From Nocardioides sp. SYSU D00065 (GTDB taxonomy: Bacteria; Actinomycetota; Actinomycetes; Propionibacteriales; Nocardioidaceae): a DNA stretch of 64,000 bases. Location: positions 738,413 to 802,412 of the forward strand of contig NZ_JAFMSX010000002.1 in NCBI RefSeq assembly GCF_017916425.1, given 5' to 3'. A program made the translations under genes and the position numbers. Position 1 is the stretch's first letter. Each line of letters opens with the position of its first letter. The notes under the pieces were generated by a model. It had not been told where the DNA came from. It saw only the letters and a program-made list of their open reading frames with translations, and did not search any database. Positions 36,193 to 43,520 of this stretch are shown piece after piece.

Positions 36193-39100
36193 ATGACGCC
36201 GATGCGAACCCGGTCCCACAGAGCCCGCATGGAGTCTCCCGTCGCCGGGTTCGCACCGGTCGTCGCCCGCCTCGCCTCCGTCGGGCTCGTGGCCGGGTTG
36301 CTGCTGGCCGCGAACGGCACCGAGGTCGGCTCCGCGACCTCGACCGACGACCTGGCCCTGGCGTCGACGACGACGGCCGCGACGACGGCACGCGACGAGC
36401 GCGGCACCGGGTGCACCGACCTCCTCGTGGTCGCGATCGACGGCAACGGTCAGGGCAAGAAGGACAAGCCCGGCGCCGTGGTCTCGGCGATCACCAACAA
36501 GATCCAGGCGCGCTCGGCCCAGCAGGGTCGCGGCGTCACCGTCAAGCGGGTCAAGCTCGCCACCCCCGGCGCGGCCGTCACGCTGCGCACGAGGAACGGC
36601 ACGGGCGCCGGAGCCGTCTCCAAGGCCGGCCTCAAGCGGTGGAAGAAGCCGGTCCGGCCCGGCGTCAAGGCCACCCGCAAGCTCGTCAACCGCCAGCTGG
36701 AGTCGTGCCCCGAGCAGCAGGTGCTGCTGGTGGGCTACGCGCAGGGCGCCGCGGTCGCGCACGAGGTGCTGCAGGACCTGGACAAGAAGGACGCGCTCAC
36801 CGAGGTCGCGGGTGCGATCACCATCTCGGACCCGCTGCGGGTGCGGAAGTCCTCGACGGGCCGGCCGCTCGGCAACCCGGCGGCCGCCCGGAACTCCGAG
36901 GGTGTGCTGGCCAGGTTCGCCAGGTCGGCCGGGGACGTCCCGGACGCCACCGACACCTTCCGCGTGGTGTCGGTGTGCCACCGCGGTGACCTGATCTGCA
37001 ACCCCAGCAAGGTCTCCGCGCGCAAGGCTCTCGCGCTCTCGCAGTCCTACGCCGCCAAGTCGTCCCGCTCGGCCATGCGCGCCGCGGCCGACCGGGCCTG
37101 GACCCAGGTCTCCCTGTGGCCGGTCCCGACCTCGCAGCAGGTCGTGGTCGGGATCGGCGAGCAGATCGCCACGCAGATCGGCGTCGCCGGCGGCTCGCCG
37201 ACCGGCACCGCCGCCCGGTTCTCGCCCGTCTCGGTCCCCGCCGGCCTCAGCCTGAGCGAGACCGGCGTGCTGACCGGCCGGATCGACACGGCCGGCACCT
37301 ACCCGCTGACCTACAAGGTGGGCGGCGTGTCGCCCGCCACGTCCGCACGGACCGCCGTCCTCTCGGTCGTCGTGCGCGAGCCCTCCAGCGGTGCGGCCGC
37401 CGGCGGCCAGTCCTCCTGCGCGGTGCGCTCCGACGGCACCGCCTGGTGCCAGGGACGCAACGACTTCGGACAGCTCGGCGACGGCACCACCACGCTGCGC
37501 GTGAGCCCCGTCCAGGTGGTCGGCACCGGGTGGTCGCGCATCGCGACCGGCGGCAGCTCGACGTGCGGCGTCAAGCTCGACGGCACCCTGTGGTGCTGGG
37601 GCCTCAACAACTTCGGACAGCTCGGGGGCGCCGACAGCGCGACCTCGGTGCTGCCGCGCCAGGTCGGCACCGCCACCACGTGGCGCGACGTCTCGGTCGC
37701 GTGGCAGCACGCGTGCGCCACCCAGGCCGACGGCTCGGCGTGGTGCTGGGGGCAGAACCAGCGCGGCCAGCTGGGCGCGGGCTCCAACACGCGGCGCAGC
37801 ACCGCGCCGGTACGCGTGGCCGGGGACCAGCAGTGGACCTCGGTCTCGGCCGGCGGCTGGACCACCTGCGGCACCACCTCCAGCGGTACGGCGTACTGCT
37901 GGGGCGAGAACGCGATGGGATCGGTCGGCGACGGCACGATCACCAACCGCAACCGGCCCACCGTCGTGACCGGCGGCATCCAGCTCGCTCAGGTCTCCAC
38001 GACCTGGGGCCGCTCCTGCGGCGTGACGCCCACCGGCCACGTGTGGTGCTGGGGGGAGAACGCCAACGGCGAGCTCGGCAACGGCACCCGCACCAACTCC
38101 GCCAAGCCCGTGCAGGTCGCTGACGGCGGCACGTTCACCGCCGTGGGCACCGCCCTGACCGCGACCTGCGCCACGCGCACCGACGGCCAGGTCCTCTGCT
38201 GGGGCGACAACCGCTACGGCCAGCTCGGTCCCGCAGCCGCCGGCACCAGTGGCTCCGCCACGCCGGTCGCCGCCGGCATCGCCGCCAGCGGGCGGATCAC
38301 CGGCGGCTGGCTGCACCTGTGCGCCGAGGGAGCCGGCTGCTGGGGCGCGAACGACCTCGGACAGCTCGGCAACGGCACCATCACCACGGCGTCGATGCCG
38401 TCCGAGCCCGCGGCCCCGTGGGGTCCGGGAACGGTCGTCACCGACAAGCAGACCAAGCAGTGGAGCGCCGCCAAGCTGGTGAAGACCGCCATCGCCGGTC
38501 GTCCCGGTGCCAACGCACGTGCCAAGCGCGGGCCGCTCTCGACCGAGGTGATGACGTTCAACGTCCTCGGCAGCCAGCACACCGCCCCGGGGCCGCAGGG
38601 CACGCGACCCGACTTCGCCCCCGGCCGGGTGCGCACGGAGTGGGCCAGGACGCTGATCAACCAGCGTGGTGCCACCCTCGTCGGCCTCTCCGAGCCGCAG
38701 CCCGACCAGATCACCTCGTTCGACGTCGCGACCAACGGCGACTTCTCGTTCTACCCCGGCAACACGATGGGCTACGAGGCCGCTCCGCAGTCGGTGATGT
38801 GGAAGGACTCCGAGTGGAGCTTCGTGTGGGGCAACACCATCCAGATGCCCTTCATGAAGAAGTCGCGGCCGCAGGCCCTCGTCCGCCTGCGGCACCGGTC
38901 CACCGGGCGCGAGCTGTACTGGATCAACGCGCACCTCTCGCCCGGCAAGATGCAGGCCGACCGCGACAAGGGCATGGAGATCATCAAGCTGGCCGTCAAG
39001 GAGCTGCGCCGCGACGGCCTGCCCGTCCTGGTGACCGGTGACCTCAACGAGCACGCGAAGGCGTTCCGGCGCATCGCCTGCCCGACCGACCTCGACGCAG

Positions 39101-39267
39101 CCGTCGGCGGCAACAGCCGCGGCAACGCGTGCCAGCCGCCCAAGGCGATGCGGGTCGACTGGATCTTCGGTTCCGGCACGTTCGCGGACACCAAGGTCGA
39201 CCAGGGCGCGCAGGTGCGGCGTACGACCGACCACGCCGTGGTCTCCTCGCGCTTCACCGTGCAGTAG
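36193..39267 (+). CDS. Secreted cutinase-like / RCC1-repeat / EEP-domain fusion
   Basis: This 1024-residue protein has a signal anchor (about residues 22-42), then a cutinase-like alpha/beta hydrolase domain (70-310) with VLLVGYAQGAAVAHEV. The nucleophile Ser of GYSQG is Ala183, and the C-x-RGDLIC motif is present but the following catalytic His is not seen. Next come a putative-Ig region (325-395), about seven RCC1-like units (397-736, each with C-x-W-x-G and G-Q-L-G patterns), and an EEP phosphodiesterase domain (785-1024) with complete motifs (LSEPQPD, NAHLS, TGDLNEH, VDWIFG, TDH). The hydrolase is probably a binding module; the EEP domain is probably active outside the cell. Confidence 0.8.
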   Translation: MTPMRTRSHRARMESPVAGFAPVVARLASVGLVAGLLLAANGTEVGSATSTDDLALASTTTAATTARDERGTGCTDLLVVAIDGNGQGKKDKPGAVVSAITNKIQARSAQQGRGVTVKRVKLATPGAAVTLRTRNGTGAGAVSKAGLKRWKKPVRPGVKATRKLVNRQLESCPEQQVLLVGYAQGAAVAHEVLQDLDKKDALTEVAGAITISDPLRVRKSSTGRPLGNPAAARNSEGVLARFARSAGDVPDATDTFRVVSVCHRGDLICNPSKVSARKALALSQSYAAKSSRSAMRAAADRAWTQVSLWPVPTSQQVVVGIGEQIATQIGVAGGSPTGTAARFSPVSVPAGLSLSETGVLTGRIDTAGTYPLTYKVGGVSPATSARTAVLSVVVREPSSGAAAGGQSSCAVRSDGTAWCQGRNDFGQLGDGTTTLRVSPVQVVGTGWSRIATGGSSTCGVKLDGTLWCWGLNNFGQLGGADSATSVLPRQVGTATTWRDVSVAWQHACATQADGSAWCWGQNQRGQLGAGSNTRRSTAPVRVAGDQQWTSVSAGGWTTCGTTSSGTAYCWGENAMGSVGDGTITNRNRPTVVTGGIQLAQVSTTWGRSCGVTPTGHVWCWGENANGELGNGTRTNSAKPVQVADGGTFTAVGTALTATCATRTDGQVLCWGDNRYGQLGPAAAGTSGSATPVAAGIAASGRITGGWLHLCAEGAGCWGANDLGQLGNGTITTASMPSEPAAPWGPGTVVTDKQTKQWSAAKLVKTAIAGRPGANARAKRGPLSTEVMTFNVLGSQHTAPGPQGTRPDFAPGRVRTEWARTLINQRGATLVGLSEPQPDQITSFDVATNGDFSFYPGNTMGYEAAPQSVMWKDSEWSFVWGNTIQMPFMKKSRPQALVRLRHRSTGRELYWINAHLSPGKMQADRDKGMEIIKLAVKELRRDGLPVLVTGDLNEHAKAFRRIACPTDLDAAVGGNSRGNACQPPKAMRVDWIFGSGTFADTKVDQGAQVRRTTDHAVVSSRFTVQ

Positions 39268-39317
39268 TGTCCCGGCCTGCCCATGTCGAGCATCCGGGCA
39301 GCAGGGGAGGAGTCGCG

Positions 39318-40895
39318 GTGAAGCCGGTCGTGCAGCGGGTCGACGACGAGGGACTCCACCTCGAGCACGGCACCGACTGCTCCCTCGACGTCCACTTCGA
39401 CGGCTGGCGCGGGTGGTCGGTCGCCGTCGAGGAGGACCCCGACCCGGTGACCGTGGCGTGGCCCAAGCGGCTCAAGGCACGGCTCGAGGGGGTCTCCGAG
39501 GTCACCGTGACGCTGCAGGGCGAGGAGATCTTCCGCGAGGAGGTGTCCTTTGGCACGGGTGAGGGTCGCGTCGCGCTGGTCGACCGCTTCGGCAACCCCG
39601 TGATCATCGACAAGTGGGGCCTGACCCAGCGCATCTTCGAGACCCGGCGCGAGAACGGCGCGGTCGAGGCGATGACGGCCATGGCCGAGCGCGTCCTGGG
39701 CGTCATGCGCGACGCGTGCGGCCTGGAGGGGTGGATCTCCTTCGGCACCCTCCTCGGCGCCGCCCGCTCGGGGACGGTGATCGGTCACGACAGCGACATC
39801 GACCTGTGCTTCCTGTCCGAGAAGCAGACACCGGCGGAGATGGCCGTCGAGATGTGGGACCTGGCCCGGGCGCTCACCGACGCCGGCATCTCGGTCAAGC
39901 ACAAGACCGCGAGCTTCATCACGGTCGTCTACGAGGCCCCCGACGGCGGCGAGGACGGCATCGACATCTACACCTGCTTCTACGTCGGCGACCTCCTCCA
40001 CGAGACGGCGACCGTGCGCGAGCGGGTGCCGCGGTCGGCGATCCTGCCGCTGCGCGCGCTCGAGTTCGAGGGCCGCCTCATGCCTGCCCCGGCTGATCCC
40101 GACCGGCTGCTCTCGGTCTCCTACGGACCCGGCTGGCGGGTGCCCGACCCCTCGTTCCGGCACCAGCCGTCGCGGGAGATCACCGACCGCTTCGACGCCT
40201 GGTTCGGCTCGGTGATGACCAACCGGCGCGACTGGACGCAGTTCAACGGCCAGGTGGGCGCTGCCGGCAAGCGCCCGAGCCCCTTCGCGCACTGGGTCGT
40301 CGAAAGGCTCGGCGACGCCCTCGGGCCCGACCTGCGCATCCTCGACGTGGGGTCCGGCTCCTCGGCCGACCTCCGGCTCTACCACGACGCGGGGTGCAAG
40401 GCGATCGGCTACGACTACGCCCACCCCGGCAAGCACGCCCTGGGCGGCAAGGAGATCGACCTGCCCGAGGCGGTCGGTCGGCGCAGCCTCAACCTGCTCG
40501 ACGAGCGCGACGTGCTGACCGTGGGCGCCCTGGCCGCGCGCCAGAAGGGCGCCAAGGTGGTCACCGTACGGCGGGTGCTCGAGGCGGTCCCGCCCCGCTC
40601 GCGCGCCCGGCTCTGGCGCTTCACGGCGATGGCGCTGGGCGGCGGTGGCCGGGTCTACGTCGAGGGAATGAGCCGCTCGCCCGGTGAGTGCCGACGCATC
40701 CAGGAGCGCACCGGTTCGCCGCGGCTCTGGCCGGTCGACCCGGCCGACGTGGAGCACGACGTACGCGCCAGCGGGGGCCGCGTGGTGCACCGCGAGGGGT
40801 TCGCGGCCGCGTCGCGGGCCAGTCGCACCGGCAGTCCCGCCCGGTGGCGGATGATGGTCGACTACGGAACGCAGGAAGGTCGGACGGACCGATGA
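39318..40895 (+). CDS. LicD-like nucleotidyltransferase fused to a methyltransferase
   Basis: The 525-residue protein has an N-terminal region of about 100 residues, a LicD-type domain with FGTLLGAARSGTVIGHDSDI near residues 142-161 (the two Asp residues bind metal) and DGIDIYTCF near 218, and a class I methyltransferase-like domain from about 335 (LRILDVGSGSSADL). LicD proteins place phosphocholine or similar groups on surface glycans. Together the two domains suggest decoration of an envelope polysaccharide. The GTG at 39318 follows GGGGAGG. The stop overlaps the next gene as ATGA. Confidence 0.78.
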   Translation: MKPVVQRVDDEGLHLEHGTDCSLDVHFDGWRGWSVAVEEDPDPVTVAWPKRLKARLEGVSEVTVTLQGEEIFREEVSFGTGEGRVALVDRFGNPVIIDKWGLTQRIFETRRENGAVEAMTAMAERVLGVMRDACGLEGWISFGTLLGAARSGTVIGHDSDIDLCFLSEKQTPAEMAVEMWDLARALTDAGISVKHKTASFITVVYEAPDGGEDGIDIYTCFYVGDLLHETATVRERVPRSAILPLRALEFEGRLMPAPADPDRLLSVSYGPGWRVPDPSFRHQPSREITDRFDAWFGSVMTNRRDWTQFNGQVGAAGKRPSPFAHWVVERLGDALGPDLRILDVGSGSSADLRLYHDAGCKAIGYDYAHPGKHALGGKEIDLPEAVGRRSLNLLDERDVLTVGALAARQKGAKVVTVRRVLEAVPPRSRARLWRFTAMALGGGGRVYVEGMSRSPGECRRIQERTGSPRLWPVDPADVEHDVRASGGRVVHREGFAAASRASRTGSPARWRMMVDYGTQEGRTDR

Positions 40896-42214
40896 CGCAG
40901 GTCGTGTATCTCCACGTGGGTGGACCCAAGTCGGGCACCACCTTCATCCAGCAGGTGCTGACGCACAACTCCGAGGTCCTCGCCGAGGCGGGCGTGCTCG
41001 TGGCGGGGCCGCGCCTGGACCTCATCCACGCCGCCATGGCGGTGCGCGGTGACGGCCGGCTCGACGACCTGCCGCCGTCCGCGCGCACGGCTTGGGAGCG
41101 CGTGACCGAGCAGGTCCGCGCGTGGCAGGGCGAGTCGGCGATCATCAGCTACGAGCTGTTCGCCAACGCCTCGGCGGAGCAGGCGCGCGACGCACTGGCC
41201 CGCCTCGACGGCCTCGAGGTGCACGTCGTGGTGACCGCGCGCGACCTCGGCAAGGCCATCGCCTCCTCCTGGCAGGAGCAGCTCAAGTTCGGCCTGACCA
41301 GGCCCTTGGAGTCCTGGTCGCCGCCGCAGGAGTCCGCGGCTGCGAGCGAGTGGGGCTGGCGCACCATGCAGCCCGCCAACGTGGCAGGGCGCTGGGGCGC
41401 CGGCCTGCCGGCCGCGCAGGTCCACGTCGTGACGGTGCCGGCCCGGTCGTCGGGGACCGGCGAGCTGTGGCACCGCTTCGCGAGCGCCACCGGCCTCGAC
41501 GCCGTCGCCGGGCTCGACCTCGGCGTCGAGCGCGCCAACGAGTCGCTCGGCGTCGTCGAGGCCGAGCTGCTGCGCCGCGTCAACGGCGCCCTGGACGGAC
41601 GCATCCGTGGAGGCCGCCAGAAGTCCCTGTGGCTGCGCGACCTCTTGACGCATGGCGTCCTGGCCCCTCTCGGGCGCGAGCCGATCGGGCTCACGCCCGC
41701 GCAGGCCGAGGAGGCCGCCGCCCAGGCCGACGCCGCGATCGCGGCGATCACCGCGGCCGGCTACCGCGTCCACGGCGACCTCGACGACCTGCGCCCCGCT
41801 CCGGTCGACGCCCGGCTGCCCGGCGACGTCACCGACGCCGAGGTCGCCGGATCGGCCGCCCTCGCCCTCGCCGACCTGCTGGTGTGGGCCCGCGCGGCCG
41901 GCGCCGACGTACGCACGCCTGTAGGGGGCGCCGCCGCGACCACCCAGCCGACCGCCCCGTCGCGGGTGGGGGAGGTCAAGGGGGCCGTGCGGGGCTCGCT
42001 GGCCAGGCTCGCCGCCCCTGTGCGCGAGCGCCGGGTCGCCCACCTGGAGCGGCGGATCGCCGAGCTCGAGGCCGAGGTCGAGGCGTCGCGGGCGCTGCAC
42101 CTGCGCGTGGCGACGCTGTCCGACGTGGTGGCCCAGCTGCTGCTCCCGGCCGCCCAGCAGGACGAGGAGCTCACCATGCAGGCCCTCCGGTCCTACCGGG
42201 ACCGGTCACTGTGA
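40892..42214 (+). CDS. Sulfotransferase-like protein, paralogue 1
   Basis: The 440-residue protein opens with YLHVGGPKSGTTFIQQVL, where K-S-G-T-T is the 5'-phosphosulfate loop for PAPS. VTARDLGKAIASSWQEQ near residues 110-126 corresponds to the 3'-phosphate-binding motif. The C-terminal 80 residues form a predicted coiled coil (VAHLERRIAELEAEVEASRA). The acceptor may be the surface glycan made by neighbouring genes, which is inference. Three further paralogues lie at 47133, 60726 (minus) and 61739 (minus). It overlaps genes on both sides by four bases. Confidence 0.72.
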   Translation: MTQVVYLHVGGPKSGTTFIQQVLTHNSEVLAEAGVLVAGPRLDLIHAAMAVRGDGRLDDLPPSARTAWERVTEQVRAWQGESAIISYELFANASAEQARDALARLDGLEVHVVVTARDLGKAIASSWQEQLKFGLTRPLESWSPPQESAAASEWGWRTMQPANVAGRWGAGLPAAQVHVVTVPARSSGTGELWHRFASATGLDAVAGLDLGVERANESLGVVEAELLRRVNGALDGRIRGGRQKSLWLRDLLTHGVLAPLGREPIGLTPAQAEEAAAQADAAIAAITAAGYRVHGDLDDLRPAPVDARLPGDVTDAEVAGSAALALADLLVWARAAGADVRTPVGGAAATTQPTAPSRVGEVKGAVRGSLARLAAPVRERRVAHLERRIAELEAEVEASRALHLRVATLSDVVAQLLLPAAQQDEELTMQALRSYRDRSL

Positions 42215-42465
42215 CCCCGTCGCGACGTGCCGGCCGGCTGCGCGAGCTCGTCGGCGGCCGGTTGGGCGATCGCGTGGGCGACCGGCTCGCCGGGATCACC
42301 GGGTCCGAGGAGCTCGACGCCCTCGACGCCGCTGTCGGCTCCCTCGAGGTGGCCGTGCGGGAGAACCGGGCGCTCGAGGTGCCCTTGGCCGTCCTGGTCG
42401 ACGGGTTGGAGCGCGACGTGGCCGAGGTGCTGTCGCGGCGCGCGGACGCGGGGATGGGAGCATGA
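42211..42465 (+). CDS. Small coupled protein of unknown function
   Basis: The 84-residue protein starts at a GTG overlapping the sulfotransferase-like stop (GTGA) and ends in TGA overlapping the next ATG (ATGA). It is acidic to neutral and probably helical (LRELVGGRLGDRVGDRLAGI and LDAAVGSLEVAVREN). No domain is recognised. The perfect overlaps at both ends and the correct frame usage support a real gene. It might pair with the coiled-coil tail of the preceding protein. Confidence 0.6.
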   Translation: MTPSRRAGRLRELVGGRLGDRVGDRLAGITGSEELDALDAAVGSLEVAVRENRALEVPLAVLVDGLERDVAEVLSRRADAGMGA

Positions 42466-43520
42466 CCGACATGCCCGTCGCCCCCGTGCCGCGCCCGCCG
42501 GCCGAGCGCGTCGACCTCTCCGTGGTGATCCCGTGCTACAACGAGGAGGAGTCGCTGCCCCGCCTGGTCGAGGTGCTGACCGAGCAGCTGTCGGCGCTGA
42601 CGCCGCACTTCGAGGTGATCCTGGTCGACGACGGCAGTCGCGACCGCACGCTGCCGATGCTGCGCGAGGTCCACCGAGCCCACCCGCGCTTCCGCTACCT
42701 CTCGCTGAGCCGCAACTTCGGCAAGGAGTCCGCGATGCTCGCTGGGCTCAGCCACGCTCGCGGCGACAAGGTGGCGATCATGGACGCCGACCTCCAGCAC
42801 CCGCCGGCGCTGCTGGCGCAGATGCTGCCGCTGATGGAGTCCGGCGAGTACTCCCAGGTGGTGGCCCGCCGCACCCGCACCAACGACCCGCTCGTGCGCA
42901 CCGCGCTGTCCCGGGTCTACTACAAGCTGATGAACCGGCTGGTCGAGGTCGACCTGGAGGACGGCGTCGGCGACTTCCGGGTGCTCGACCGCCAGGCGGT
43001 GCGCGCGCTGCTCACGCTGGGGGAGACCAACCGGTTCTCCAAGGGGCTCTTCGCCTGGATCGGCTTCCCCACCGCGGTGGTCGACTACGAGAACGTGTCG
43101 CGGGAGGCCGGCGCCACCAAGTGGAGCATGCGCAACCTGTTCAACTACGGCATCGACGGCGTGGTGTCCTTCAACTACCGCCCGCTGCGCATGTCGATCT
43201 GGCTGGGCCTCCTCGTCACGGCCGTCGCCGTCGGCTACGCCCTGTGGGTGCTCGTGGACGCCATCTGGCACGGCAACAGCGTGCCCGGCTACGTCACCAC
43301 CATCTGCGCCGTCACGGCACTGGGCGGAGTGCAGCTGATCGTCCTCGGGGTGATCGGGGAGTACCTCGGCCGGATCTACGCGGAGACCAAGCAACGGCCG
43401 CTGTTCCTGCTCAAGGAGAGCAGCGGCTCCGACGCCCCGGTGACAAGCTCGCTGGGGCGCGAGCACGAGGCGCTCGCCGAGCTCGAGGGCCACCCGAGCG
43501 AACGGAGCGTCCTGGAGTGA
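42462..43520 (+). CDS. Polyprenyl-phosphate GT2 glycosyltransferase (GtrB/DPM-like)
   Basis: The 352-residue enzyme has a GT-A domain (LSVVIPCYNEEESLPRLVE near 19-37, VILVDDGSRD near 52-61 and MDADLQHPP near 107-115) and two C-terminal membrane spans (about 245-270 and 280-305). This layout makes a polyprenyl-phosphate sugar on the inner face of the membrane, which flips and feeds GT-C enzymes. It is followed by a YfhO-like membrane protein with a four-base overlap, which could be that user. The sugar is unknown. Confidence 0.87.
   Translation: MTDMPVAPVPRPPAERVDLSVVIPCYNEEESLPRLVEVLTEQLSALTPHFEVILVDDGSRDRTLPMLREVHRAHPRFRYLSLSRNFGKESAMLAGLSHARGDKVAIMDADLQHPPALLAQMLPLMESGEYSQVVARRTRTNDPLVRTALSRVYYKLMNRLVEVDLEDGVGDFRVLDRQAVRALLTLGETNRFSKGLFAWIGFPTAVVDYENVSREAGATKWSMRNLFNYGIDGVVSFNYRPLRMSIWLGLLVTAVAVGYALWVLVDAIWHGNSVPGYVTTICAVTALGGVQLIVLGVIGEYLGRIYAETKQRPLFLLKESSGSDAPVTSSLGREHEALAELEGHPSERSVLE

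Noticed and set aside
36175..39234. A minus-strand open frame of about 1019 codons opposite the cutinase-RCC1-EEP gene
   Set aside because: Long antisense frames are common in high-GC genes. The translation is rich in Arg, Gly, Val, Asp and His without any domain, while the plus strand has clear motifs.
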